IMG/VR virus record: IMGVR_UViG_3300035698_011561
Location: 1 to 43,634 of that record
DNA from: a virus
Strand: one strand, 5' to 3'
DNA length: 43,634 bases
In this document: in pieces, positions 30,529 to 39,200 of the stretch
Position numbering within the stretch: position 1 is the stretch's first letter
How the letters are laid out: each line of letters starts with the position of its first letter
Notes under the pieces: model-generated
Databases searched by the model: none
Told to the model about the DNA's origin: nothing
What the model saw: only the letters and a program-made list of their open reading frames with translations
Made by a program: the position numbers and the translations under genes

Positions 30529-31231
30529 GGTCAGCCCCTAGTTTTTCAAACTCAACCACCCACACCCACGGGTTCGCGTCCCAGCCAAAGCGCGGCAGAT
30601 CCTTTTTCTTGACCGTAGAATCCCAGAGCGGTCGGAAGTGCTCTTCCACAACGTCAACCAATCGGCCACCACAAGCCCCGCAATAACGTACTTGATCTAT
30701 AACTTGATCGTCTGGACATAGGCAAACGTGTCCCTTGTACGCGCCCTCAGCCACCGCATCCGCTTCGGTTATATTCTGCACCCGTTCCACGCGCACCGCC
30801 TTAACCAGCAAGTTGATTCTGCTTGCCCAGCGCGGCATGTGGATTGATGGGCGGCGATACCACCCATTCTTGCGGCACGAAGTCTTTTTTACATCCGCCA
30901 AAGCAGCATTATCCTCGACCGCATAATGCACCTCTTCCGTTGTTGGCTGAAATCGCCACTTTTGCTTTCCGGTTTCAGTCTTGCCATTAGTCACCCACAA
31001 CCCGAAACGAAAACGAGTCTCGCGAACCCACAATTGGCTTCCCGGTTTTCCGTATGGGCAGCGATGAAGTTTTCCAGAATAGTCGACAAACCCAGGACCA
31101 CACGATAGGCTTGTTCCCGTAAAGTCGTGCCAAATTGGCTGCGGCTTCACAACCCTCCGCGTCTGTGTCTTGCGGCCCTCCAGAATCGCCCGTACCATCT
31201 CGCCATTGAATAAAATCGGAAGTTCAGTCAT
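30521..31231 (-). CDS. ASCH-domain-like protein
   Basis: The product is 236 residues and begins MTELPILFNGEMVRAILEGR followed by KTQTRRVVKPQP, the opening of a family often listed as phage morphogenesis or ASCH domain proteins. ASCH domains are RNA-binding folds related to PUA. Two cysteine pairs (CLCPDD and YCGACGGRLVDV) near residue 170-190 may hold zinc. GGAG precedes the start, directly after a terminator-like hairpin. Its end overlaps the initiator gene by 8 bases. Confidence 0.65.
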   Translation of the reverse strand: MTELPILFNGEMVRAILEGRKTQTRRVVKPQPIWHDFTGTSLSCGPGFVDYSGKLHRCPYGKPGSQLWVRETRFRFGLWVTNGKTETGKQKWRFQPTTEEVHYAVEDNAALADVKKTSCRKNGWYRRPSIHMPRWASRINLLVKAVRVERVQNITEADAVAEGAYKGHVCLCPDDQVIDQVRYCGACGGRLVDVVEEHFRPLWDSTVKKKDLPRFGWDANPWVWVVEFEKLGADHA

Positions 31232-31243
31232 GGATTACTCCTA

Positions 31244-31299
31244 AAAACAGCCAACCCGGTGCTAACAGTCCACAGAGGTAGACATGAGGCCGGGCGGCT
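31244..31299 (-). terminator. Terminator-like hairpin directly before the ASCH gene
   Basis: AGCCGCCCGG and CCGGGTTGGCT form an interrupted 9-10 bp stem around a smaller inner hairpin (GTCTAC and GTGGAC, loop CTCT). The minus-strand sequence continues GTTTTT, then AGGAG and the ATG at 31231. A terminator in front of a gene's own ribosome-binding site can only allow expression if it is read through or switched, so attenuation is possible. Confidence 0.6.
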
Positions 31300-31339
31300 G
31301 AGTGTTAAGTTCTGGTCATAGGAGTCCTCTTTCGGAAAT

Positions 31340-31531
31340 TCAGTCCTGGCACTTGCGGCAGATAAGGACACCCTCTTGATCGGACTTGAAGAACGGATCA
31401 TCGACGAAGATAAGCTTTCCGCACCCTTCGCATGTGCCATATACCTCACGGTCATTGACTGCCGTGATTTGAGCCCCCGCTGGAACATCCTTGTATCCTC
31501 GGCACCTTCCCTCAAGCGTATATTCGATCAT
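31340..31531 (-). CDS. 63-residue zinc-finger miniprotein
   Basis: The start at 31531 has AGAAAGGAAACC directly before it; a longer frame reaches into the previous gene. The product (MIEYTLEGRCRGYKDVPAGA...) holds two cysteine pairs (TCEGCGKLIF, CRKCQD) near the end. It follows the coiled-coil gene by 10 bases. The 40 bases after its stop, up to the leader hairpin of the ASCH gene, hold no gene. Confidence 0.6.
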   Translation of the reverse strand: MIEYTLEGRCRGYKDVPAGAQITAVNDREVYGTCEGCGKLIFVDDPFFKSDQEGVLICRKCQD

Positions 31532-31541
31532 GGTTTCCTTT

Positions 31542-32477
31542 CTAGCTGAAGTCAGCGATTGCCGCGTCAATGGCATCGGAAACCGGGCCCAGGCGATTGT
31601 CGAGGTTTACCCGCAGAGCATCGTCTTTTATGCCTGGGGCTTCAGTGAGAACCTCTCTTTGAATATGAGTGAGGAATTCGACTATTCTATCCTTGTCCGG
31701 TCGCAATTCCTCTTCCCGCTTGGCCGCTATCTCGGCATCAAGCCGATCTATCGCTGCCTTCGCTTTCGCTTCCTTCTCAAGCTGCTCGCGCAGAACCTTG
31801 TCAGAAGCCTCTTTCTCAGCCTTCTCCTGCGCGCCCCTGAGCTTCTTCGCGGCCTCCTTGATCGTGGCCTCTTGGGCATTCAATCGTTTTTGAGTGTCCG
31901 CCTGGCGCTTCTCGTTGGCCTCCTGCTCCCGCTGCTTGTCCTCGAAAGCCGTGCGTTCCTCAAGGGCAGAGGTTAAGGTGTTACGTACAGACTTAATAGC
32001 TTCCGTTGCCGCGATAGTGAATTCCTGAAAGAACGATTCTTTAACCTCAAGGCCGTTCAGATAATTCAGCCTTTCCGTGATCTCTTCGGCACTGGCGGTC
32101 AGCTTCATCTCAGCAGTTGCGCGAATAGCCGCGATCTCCTTGTGGATATCCTCAACCCGCTCGGCCTCGATCCGTTCCGCCTCCTGTTCCTTCTCGTCAA
32201 CCTCTGCCTTGGTGGCCTTCAGGGGTTCCTCGACCTCCAGAATCAAGGCGGTAATGCGCTTGGCCTCTGTGTCCACCTTCTTGCCCCAGACCAGGGCATC
32301 AGCCTTCAACTCCTTGCGCTTCTTCTCGACGGTTGTTCGGAGCTTACGCACTGACGAGATTGCACGGGACACGGCAGCATACGATTGCTTGTCAACAATG
32401 ACCATGCCCGCGCACTTCTCTTTCATCTTCGCAATTTCTGCATCAGTGACGCTGTATTGCACAAGTTCTGCCGTCAT
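31542..32477 (-). CDS. DUF1351-like coiled-coil protein of the recombination block
   Basis: The product is 311 residues (MTAELVQYSVTDAEIAKMKE...). It is nearly all helix, with the coiled core at about 50-260 (SVRKLRTTVEKKRKELKADA, KAEVDEKEQEAERIEAERVE). Proteins of this plan, called DUF1351, lie next to annealing proteins in many phages and may organise recombination or replication. Its RNA leader element 1 ends in eight T residues, followed by GAAAGGAGAAGGCA and the ATG. Confidence 0.6.
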   Translation of the reverse strand: MTAELVQYSVTDAEIAKMKEKCAGMVIVDKQSYAAVSRAISSVRKLRTTVEKKRKELKADALVWGKKVDTEAKRITALILEVEEPLKATKAEVDEKEQEAERIEAERVEDIHKEIAAIRATAEMKLTASAEEITERLNYLNGLEVKESFFQEFTIAATEAIKSVRNTLTSALEERTAFEDKQREQEANEKRQADTQKRLNAQEATIKEAAKKLRGAQEKAEKEASDKVLREQLEKEAKAKAAIDRLDAEIAAKREEELRPDKDRIVEFLTHIQREVLTEAPGIKDDALRVNLDNRLGPVSDAIDAAIADFS

Positions 32478-32491
32478 TGCCTTCTCCTTTC

Positions 32492-32629
32492 AAAAAAAAG
32501 ACTGTGCTGGGTGGCCGGAATCGAACTGGCATCTACCCGCGCTTAGGATTATAAGCCCCAACTCACGGATCGCATGTCCACCTTAACTCGACGTCAAGCC
32601 AGTGCGCTCATGCTGCCGCCAGCACAGTC
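32492..32629 (-). ncRNA. tRNA-like leader element 1, with T-tract
   Basis: On the minus strand the element begins GACTGTGCTGGCGGC and ends CCAGCACAGTC, an 11-bp outer stem (about 108 bases inside), then eight T. Inside lie a T-arm-like hairpin (GCCAG, loop TTCGATT, CCGGC, one mismatch), ACTGGC/GCCAGT as an alternative stem, and an anticodon-arm-like hairpin (TGGGG, CTTATAA, TCCTA). The ribosome-binding site of the coiled-coil gene follows at once. A canonical D-arm is missing, so it is not a normal tRNA gene. Confidence 0.65.
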
Positions 32630-32636
32630 AAACTCC

Positions 32637-32704
32637 AAAACAGCCCCGGCAACTTCCGCTACAAGCGGCGCTTGACAGCTAGGCCTTATTCGCTGCCAGG
32701 GCTG
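32637..32704 (-). terminator. Terminator after the annealing protein gene
   Basis: CAGCCCTGGCA and TGCCGGGGCTG form an 11-bp stem (one U-G pair) starting 7 bases after the stop of the 300-residue gene, with an inner hairpin CAAGC/GCTTG, and TTTT follows. It directly precedes leader element 1. Confidence 0.65.
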
Positions 32705-32710
32705 AAAGAA

Positions 32711-33613
32711 TTACAGTTCGTCGCCTGCCGGTGGCGGTGGCGTATCATCCGAACGGCCCGGCGGCGTGAGATTCTGGATAATATCGTCGTATTCGTCGCG
32801 CTCCGTGCCGTTCGGCTTAATGTGCTTCCAGATGACAAACGCCTGCTTGTCACTCAGTTTCTTGGCACTGCGCTTACCCTTGACAAGCTCCCCCTTCTCG
32901 TTCTCCCAAGAAGTAACTTGCTCCAGAATGCTCGCGGCAATTTCCTTGTCGCCACCGCAGTCAGCAAGGATCTGTTTGCCGATGTTCTCCTTGGCTACCT
33001 TGGCCTTTTCATTTTCCTCGGCCCCGGTGCTTTCGGAACTGTTCTTGCTGGTTTTGTACTCAATAGTGTCAGCCTTGTTCTGGTCGAAGCCAAGACGCTT
33101 GAAGTCATCCCAATTGTAGCCGTTCAGGCCGAACAGATGGCGAATGCAAGCTCCGCGCCAGTTTGCCCATGCCTTCTTCCTGACCTCGATCTTGAGTTGC
33201 GTGGTAGTTTGAGGGCGGCCCTTGAAGAACTTATCGGCGCTGTTGCAGCCACCAGTAACCATAATGGATTGACCCATCCAAGATGCCTCACCCTCGATGA
33301 TTACCTCATACAGACGTACCCCGCTGTCGGGGTCATCTTCCCACCCAGACAGCATTTCCGGCTTGCTATAGGATACACCAGCAGCGCGAGCAATCTTTTG
33401 GGCTCCTGAATCACTGACGTATGGCTTGCCCCCGAAATCCATGATGTCTTTCTCAGTGCAGACCTTCAGCAGCGTCGGCACAATTCGCTTGATCGCATCA
33501 GTCCTCAATTCAAGCGCCTGGGTGAACTCCTTGATCTTCGCCAGTTCGTTGCTTACCTCTGGCTGTACCACTACCGATGTTTCCGTTGGGACTACTTCTT
33601 CATCTTCACTCAT
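32711..33613 (-). CDS. Probable single-strand annealing protein
   Basis: The product is 300 residues. A helical N-terminus (VVVQPEVSNELAKIKEFTQA) leads to GGKPYVSDSGAQKIARAAGV and the strand-rich core ending KKAWANWRGACIRHLFGLNG, a plan like Rad52/Erf-type annealing proteins, then an acidic tail (TPPPPAGDEL). Its neighbours are a Cas4-like exonuclease, overlapping by 8 bases, and a DUF1351-like protein, the normal company of phage recombination genes. GGAGGAG precedes the start. Confidence 0.55.
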   Translation of the reverse strand: MSEDEEVVPTETSVVVQPEVSNELAKIKEFTQALELRTDAIKRIVPTLLKVCTEKDIMDFGGKPYVSDSGAQKIARAAGVSYSKPEMLSGWEDDPDSGVRLYEVIIEGEASWMGQSIMVTGGCNSADKFFKGRPQTTTQLKIEVRKKAWANWRGACIRHLFGLNGYNWDDFKRLGFDQNKADTIEYKTSKNSSESTGAEENEKAKVAKENIGKQILADCGGDKEIAASILEQVTSWENEKGELVKGKRSAKKLSDKQAFVIWKHIKPNGTERDEYDDIIQNLTPPGRSDDTPPPPAGDEL

Positions 33614-34511
33614 TTTTCAACTCCTCCATTTTCCGCCAACGATCTTTCCAGTTCTTCCGTTTTCCGTTATACATCCAGCCGCCAATTACGGCTTTCGCGG
33701 TCTTTGTTTTCTCCAGCTGCGCCTTCAGTTCCTTCTTGAAGATTTCGTATTGCCACGCATCCAAACTTAGCAACTGCATCCTCTCAACCCTGGCGATCAG
33801 TTCCTCGTCAACCACGATCTCCATGGGCTCCCGGCTGATCGGCGGCACACAGATATGGAAGAACCCGCAGCCTTCGCAGTAGTCAGGATCTTCAGTGTAG
33901 AAGTCAGGATATGTCTCGTCCTCAACATGCTTGTTTATCCGCTCACAGCGCTTCAAAGTCTCTTCCGCCAGGCAGAAGTCCAGTTCCCAATCAATCTCTT
34001 TGGGGCGCCCATTGTGCTTGTTTATCAGTACCCATACGCCACGCGGAATCTCCATGCCGAGGCAATAGATGTTGAGTTGCGGCGCGTAATTCACGCTCCA
34101 GAAATACTTGTTGAAGTCCTCTGCCGTGTGCGTCGATTCCCAGAGATGGGAAGCCATGGTCTTAACTTCTAGGACCGCCGTGATTTCACCATTGCTTATC
34201 ACGCCGTCAACATGACCGTTGCAGAGAAGCTTGTTCTTGGCGCGGTAGGTGAATTGCTCTTCTTGGCGTAAGACTTCATATCCAGCATCGACCAGCAATC
34301 GCCTGACCGGCTCTTCCCATACCCGTCCGGCATTGAAGGTGTATTGCAAGCCGACATCGTGAGGCTTCTTGTGTTCCCAATGCGTCCTTGCGTAGACCAG
34401 CTTTCTTTCGCACAAATCGCCTATGGCGGACGCCCGGTTGGCATGGCAAGGGAAGTTCTTGATTTCCTTACGCATGACCTTATCACAAGCTTCAGGGATA
34501 TTAAACATCAT
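33606..34511 (-). CDS. Cas4/RecB-like Fe-S exonuclease
   Basis: The start at ATG 34511 follows CCGGAGACAGCCG; a longer TTG start at 34529 is less likely. The product is 301 residues with PD-(D/E)XK nuclease motifs: D102 (GHVDGVI), E115 and K117 (AVLEVKT) and Q145 (YAPQLNIYCL). Cysteines C34, C212, C215 and C221 (C...YCEGCGFFHIC) fit the iron-sulfur site of Cas4 and AddB nucleases. It likely resects DNA ends for the neighbouring annealing protein. The start overlaps the end of the preceding gene by 11 bases. Confidence 0.8.
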   Translation of the reverse strand: MMFNIPEACDKVMRKEIKNFPCHANRASAIGDLCERKLVYARTHWEHKKPHDVGLQYTFNAGRVWEEPVRRLLVDAGYEVLRQEEQFTYRAKNKLLCNGHVDGVISNGEITAVLEVKTMASHLWESTHTAEDFNKYFWSVNYAPQLNIYCLGMEIPRGVWVLINKHNGRPKEIDWELDFCLAEETLKRCERINKHVEDETYPDFYTEDPDYCEGCGFFHICVPPISREPMEIVVDEELIARVERMQLLSLDAWQYEIFKKELKAQLEKTKTAKAVIGGWMYNGKRKNWKDRWRKMEELKNE

Positions 34512-35034
34512 CGGCTGTCTCCGGGGCAAAGCGGTAGTTATGGAGAGGCAAGAGTAAAGACCGCATCATAACGCAGTCAACCAGTTCGCAGGGTTCTAAG
34601 ATGTGAGTGTCCCAGGCAAGGCAACCTTTATCCAATACATCTACCGCTCTCTTCCCTTGAGCCTCCACCAACGCAAGCGCCAACTTCTTGCGGCCCTCCT
34701 CGGTGTTGCCGAATTCCTGCTCCCAGGTGGGCGTGAGGGTGAGGTGATCTTCGGAATAATCACCCCAATAACCTCCCTTGATAAAAGTAAGACGGTAGGT
34801 GTCATTATTGTGTACGGGGACAATATCTATAAAAGCCCAGCCAGGTACACCGTCACCATCTGGTATAGCAAACACTGTCTCCCCCACCTTGTACTTCGGC
34901 GCTGGCTTCGGCTCGGGTTTCGGCGGGGGCGCGAGTTCAGATATCTTTTCGATAGTGAAAGCGAACGGAAAAGTGATCCAGATTTCATGCTCAAGGCCAC
35001 ATTCGCATTTGAATTTTCCCTGTGATTGTTTCGT
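34501..35034 (-). CDS. Hypothetical 177-residue protein with an ACG at its start position
   Basis: The frame is open from 35034. Its leader TTTTTTTTGAAAGGAGAAGG, then CA, is the same as that of the coiled-coil gene, but the codon at the start position is ACG where the other gene has ATG. The next possible start, GTG at 34887, has no ribosome-binding site and would remove 49 residues. The product begins TKQSQGKFKCECGLEHEIWI (one cysteine pair), has a Pro-rich linker (APPPKPEPKPAPKYKVG) and a beta-rich second domain (VFAIPDGDGVPGWAF). The family is unknown. Confidence 0.6.
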   Translation of the reverse strand, partial: TKQSQGKFKCECGLEHEIWITFPFAFTIEKISELAPPPKPEPKPAPKYKVGETVFAIPDGDGVPGWAFIDIVPVHNNDTYRLTFIKGGYWGDYSEDHLTLTPTWEQEFGNTEEGRKKLALALVEAQGKRAVDVLDKGCLAWDTHILEPCELVDCVMMRSLLLPLHNYRFAPETADDV

Positions 35035-35048
35035 TGCCTTCTCCTTTC

Positions 35049-35173
35049 AAAAAAAAGACTGTGCTGGGCCGGATTCAAACCGACGGACCCCAGATGGCAT
35101 ATTTAGGTCAGGGCTTCGCTCGTCTCAATCTGGACGTGCCATTACCCTACGCTTTCACGCCGCCAGCACAGTC
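35049..35173 (-). ncRNA. tRNA-like leader element 2, with T-tract
   Basis: The element begins GACTGTGCTGGCGGC and ends CCAGCACAGTC (11-bp stem), followed by eight T. The stem contains a perfect seven-pair acceptor-like segment (GTGCTGG with CCAGCAC and a following A) next to a T-arm (GTCGG, TTTGAAT, CCGGC), as in the acceptor half of a tRNA. The inner part has another layout: ATGGCA/TGCCAT encloses a 7-bp hairpin (GCACGTC, GACGAGC, one mismatch), and CCAGAT/ATCTGG is an alternative. No standard anticodon arm is visible. Confidence 0.65.
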
Positions 35174-35191
35174 AAAAGATTTCTTCTCGTC

Positions 35192-35602
35192 TCAGTCGTA
35201 ATGCTCTTCCAGTAGATTTTCCGGCGTATTCTCCACACCCTCAACAGTCACGAACCCATCGAGAGCAAACAATGTCTTCGGGGAAATCTCAACGTCCGCA
35301 GGGATCTCCACCGGCTCTGTCTTGACCTCGATATCCGTTGCCATCAACTCCATGAACGCCTTGACGTACTTCGGGAACTTCTCTTTCATGTCCGGGTGAA
35401 TCTCGAATTGACCTACCTCGTTCGTCTCCCCGTGTTCCTTAATCAGCTTGTCCCGCTGCTCCATAACCAATGCCAGTTCGTCACCAAGAGCCTTGGCAAG
35501 ACGCGCCAGCTTGATCGAGATTGCAGCTTTAAGCGCCGGGATCTCCATCAACGCCGGTAACGCTTCCTTCATGTTGAAAATCTGTTCTGCCTTGACCTTC
35601 AT
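35192..35602 (-). CDS. Hypothetical 136-residue protein
   Basis: The product (MKVKAEQIFNMKEALPALME...) is helical at first (ALKAAISIKLARLAKALGDE, LALVMEQRDKLIKEHGETNE), then has a beta-type end (TEPVEIPADVEISPKTLFAL). The ribosome-binding site GAAAGGAGAAAGAA directly follows leader element 3. Proteins of this style are found near phage recombination genes, but no family is certain. Confidence 0.55.
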   Translation of the reverse strand: MKVKAEQIFNMKEALPALMEIPALKAAISIKLARLAKALGDELALVMEQRDKLIKEHGETNEVGQFEIHPDMKEKFPKYVKAFMELMATDIEVKTEPVEIPADVEISPKTLFALDGFVTVEGVENTPENLLEEHYD

Positions 35603-35616
35603 TTCTTTCTCCTTTC

Positions 35617-35716
35617 AAAAAAGACTCCGACGGACCGGAATCGAACCGGCACAAGGAAACCGCCATTAAGAGGAGTCGAATCCCATGTGCGCCCCAACCA
35701 GAGCGCCGCCGGAGTC
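35617..35716 (-). ncRNA. tRNA-like leader element 3, with T-tract
   Basis: The element is 94 bases between GACTCCGGCGG and CCGTCGGAGTC, which pair over 11 positions (one G-U), followed by six T. Inside are a perfect T-arm (GCCGG, TTCGATT, CCGGT), adjacent to a 7-bp acceptor-like segment as in tRNA, a hairpin GCGCTC/GGGCGC with loop TGGTTG that resembles a D-arm, and GCACA/TGTGC. A normal anticodon arm is not seen. It starts 6 bases after the stop of the 99-residue gene. Confidence 0.65.
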
Positions 35717-35722
35717 AAAAGA

Positions 35723-36022
35723 TTATTTGTCCTCAAGTTCATCTGCGGTTTCGCGCAGCAACTCCATAAGTGATATCTTAACCCTGGAGACCTTGTTTCT
35801 TACTAAGTCTGAGAATTCTTCGTCACCGAGTTTAAGATCATCTTCTGCCAGTTGAAAATGAACGCAGAGGGGAAAGTTCGCAATGATAACATGATCTCCG
35901 ATTCTCTTGTTTTCCGTTGGAATTATCTTATGGTGTACTTCGGCGAATTCCGGCAACATTTCCCTGATCTTGAGCAGTTCCTTTTCTATCAAATCCCTCT
36001 TTTCAGATTCACTTCTCTCCAT
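35723..36022 (-). CDS. Hypothetical 99-residue protein
   Basis: The product (MERSESEKRDLIEKELLKIR...) is highly charged, helical at both ends (LMELLRETADELEDK), with a central beta-type part (GDHVIIANFPLCVHFQLA). The start follows AAGGATGTAATT. Its last 15 bases of context, across the stop codon, are identical to those of the giant gene upstream (AAAAGATTATTTGTC on the plus strand). The family is not recognised. Confidence 0.55.
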   Translation of the reverse strand: MERSESEKRDLIEKELLKIREMLPEFAEVHHKIIPTENKRIGDHVIIANFPLCVHFQLAEDDLKLGDEEFSDLVRNKVSRVKISLMELLRETADELEDK

Positions 36023-36034
36023 AATTACATCCTT

Positions 36035-36138
36035 AAAAAAACCCCTCCTGCGCCGACTGCCAAGCCGCCAAGAGGGGTAAACAGCATGCGCCGAATTCGA
36101 GCGGGTGCCGTTTGGGGAAAATCAAAGGGGCGGCAGTC
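36035..36138 (-). terminator. Leader with strong terminator and alternative pairing (element 4)
   Basis: A 10-bp stem (ACCCCTCTTG, CAGGAGGGGT, one U-G) with an 18-base loop and seven T precedes AAGGAT and the ATG at 36022. GGCAGTC in the loop can pair with GACTGCC at the element's start (36132-36138), extended by GCC/GGC, so the loop could form a pseudoknot or an alternative fold. Element 4 shares the GACT...AGTC frame with elements 1-3 but has no clear T-arm. The rest of the 190-base gap up to the giant gene (36139-36212) shows no gene. Confidence 0.6.
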
Positions 36139-36212
36139 TTATTAGACAGCAACAGAATACACTGGCATTTCTTCTTCGTCAAATGAAAATTCAGAAAAAG
36201 TTGAAAAAAAGA

Positions 36213-39200
36213 TTATTTGTCTTTCAGCCACCTCCGCAATCTACCAAGCCTTCTGCGGAAAGGGGCTACTCGACTTCTCGAATAAGTGCGGCTTGCCTTC
36301 TTGCGGCGACTCTTCCAGTATTTTCTAAAGGCAGCATTGGCGGCTTCGGGAGTGATTCCTTCTAAAGCCTCCCGTGCCTTGATTTGAGCCTTCAGATTTT
36401 TGCCAGTGAGTGCATATACCATACGCCCAGCATGCAGTTGCTTTGCTTCGTCAACCGCCTTCAATGACTCGGCCTCCAAGTGACTAGAATACGCTAAAGG
36501 CCCATCATCCCATTTTATACGCTTCATGTCTCTTAGCAGTATTTTAGCTCGTTCAGGCCCGGTAGCAGCCAAGTATTCTGTTCTTGGCCCATATGTGCCT
36601 ACGCTCTGACCGAGCAACGCCAACACGGACACTGCTGTCCCCTTGGGGATTCCCTGCGCTACCATTGAATCCCTGACTTCACGTGTCGACATAGGCACGA
36701 ATAATCCACCGATCAGTGAGGCTGGAGTCTTCTTTTCACCCACTACGTTCTTAAACTTACTTAGTGACGTTACGACGGCTCCTGGAATTGGAGCCAACTT
36801 GGTGCGGAGAAACCTGAGACCAATAGTTCCCCTTGTGTCACCCTTAAACCCACTGCCATCCAGCTTCTTTATTTCACCAGTGACGGAGCTTTTGGTTTCA
36901 CCAGTGTAAAGGCGGGTAGCCAGAACGATTGCCTGTGATAAACCAAACAGCGGATCAATTCGCGTTTCGCCAATCTTGATTTTCATAAAATCAGAAGATC
37001 TGGGGTCAAATTCTATTGTCGGCCAATCGTCATCATCTGCCCACAGTGAAAACACAGCCATGAGTGTACCAAGCCAAATAGCCGTACCCGCGAATGACCT
37101 GGCATATTCAGCCGCAATAGCCTTCTTCACCCTCATACTGGTCTTCATAAATGGAAGTATGGCCGGTGTGGCAAGGTACTGGAATCGTGACAATACATAT
37201 CGCGGCGCGAAAAACACAAGATTCATGTTTGCCACCGCCTCAAGTAGATTGCTTGGGTGTGCTATCCCCTCGCCGGGAGCCTTAAAGCTGGCCCTACCCG
37301 TAGCCATATTAACAAAATTGGCAATTACCTTCCCTTCGTCAAGCGTAACGCGGCCACCCTTTCCGATATTGGCTACCATTAACTTGAATAGGCCGAATCT
37401 GAGGTTATTTAAGAATGTGATGAAAGCGCGGCCACTGGCAGCCACGATGGGAACCTTTCTTGCCACCCTTCCCTGAAACGCCTCCTCCTGATTGACGAGT
37501 ACCCCGTCACTTTCAGTGATTGATAGCCCCACCGTTTCCGCAAACTGGCCCAGCGGATGGTTGCGTATCTCTTCTGCTGAATCAAACTCAGCTTGTTTAC
37601 TTACTAAGGCTTGCAGCATTTTCTTAGAAGCCTCTGCGGCCAATTTAGGATGCCCGGCAGCCACCACGCCTCCCTGTCGAAATGCTGATAAGTCCGCAGA
37701 TGTCATTATGGCGCGAGATAAATGCGCTGTCTCTCGCATGGCATCATACGCTTTTTCTCCTGGACTCAAATTAGCAAATTTGTAATCAGCTAATTTTCCG
37801 TGGAAATCAGACTTAATAAGCTCCAACTGACGCTTCAGTTTCCGTTCGGATTTTGATAGCTCACGCGGCTCCTTCTTCTTCGGAGCAAAGTCTTCCTCTG
37901 CAATCCGCGTCTGATAATCAGCGATACGGCGACGGAGATTTGCCTCATAATTGCGACGGTTCCTTTCCTCCACTGACATCTTTGGGTTTGCCGCTGCGCG
38001 AAGTGCTTCTCTCTGAGCGCGAAGGGCATCAAGTCTTGCCCGCTTGGCATCCAACTCTGGCGTGGACAACTTCGGTGGCTGCTTGCGGGGCGCAATATCG
38101 CCTTCCCCCAACCGCTGCTCAAGGTCGGCAATCGCACGATCCAGCGCATTGCTGGCAGCGGCGATTTTCTGTTCTTGTGTTGCTTCCCTGGCCGGGAACA
38201 TCTGACGATGAAATTCCATCAACGCATCCCGCTCGGCCCGCAAGGCCGTCAGTTCGCTATCAGGCTTGACGCCCTTGCGTTCACGGACGATACGTTCTTT
38301 ATTCTCGATCTCCCATGTTAAGTCAGCAATCCGGTTGCGCGTAGTAGTCTTTGCGGTTTCAAGTGCCGACTTCAACTGAGCCTCGGGGTTGGTTGTATCA
38401 AAGCCGCCACGCTTCTTCGCCTCATTCACCAACTGAATCAATCTGCGTTCTTCGTTAGTCGGTGTTCTGCGCTCTTGCCCAGTCTTCTTCGGCGCTTGCC
38501 CGGACTCCATATCTTCCAACTTGCCAAGCTGCTGTAATTGTCCATTTATGTCACGAATGACCTGAGCTATTTCATCCTTCGATAATGGAGAAAACTTCCC
38601 ATATCCACTCATGGCGTCCATCGCCTCTTGCCGAGTTAGCTCAGGGACCGACTCCTGCAATGCCTCATGGACGGCATCAACAATCTGGTCTCGGTCGCGC
38701 ATACCCTCCTCAACTAGTTGGCGCTGAATTATTCGCGCCTCGCGGGCTATTCCCCTGCTGTCTCCCGCCTCTAACACCTCTGGTCGCACCCCACCCCATA
38801 TTGCCCCCAAGTGGGGCTTAATTTTATTGCCAAGATCAGTAACCATCCACCTAGACCACTCAGCAAATGTGCGGGCTCCAGCCTCCACATGGAAGCCACC
38901 AATGATGGCCGCGTCTTTGGCTAACCTGGGGTCTAGGCCAGCACTAAGAGTACCCATAGACTTACGAAGGCGATCTCTGGCAGAGTTGTAAGAGCTTTTA
39001 GTGAATACTGTATTGTTCTCACCGCGAACCTTAGCCTTGCCCTTACGTTGCGGCTTGCGCTTCTTTGCCGCCTTGATATCAGCATCAAGTTGAGCCTTCA
39101 GCTTGGCATCACGCTCTAGGGTTTCGACCTTGCCTGATTCATCAGCCAGTAGCGTTTCAAGGGCTTTTATCTTCTTCGCTAGTCCAGCTATTGCACTGTG

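Noticed and set aside
31228-31515. 95-codon minus-strand frame
   Set aside because: It overlaps the zinc miniprotein and the leader hairpin, and its Ser/Arg-rich translation looks random.
32492-35716. Elements 1-3 as ordinary tRNA genes
   Set aside because: T-arm and acceptor-like helices are present, but D-arm and anticodon arm do not fit a cloverleaf, no CCA is encoded, outer stems run to 11 pairs, and a T-tract plus ribosome-binding site follows directly.
36041-36138. A clear two-state riboswitch in element 4
   Set aside because: The alternative pairing GACTGCC/GGCAGTC uses the terminator loop and can coexist with the stem, and no known ligand-binding pattern was recognised.
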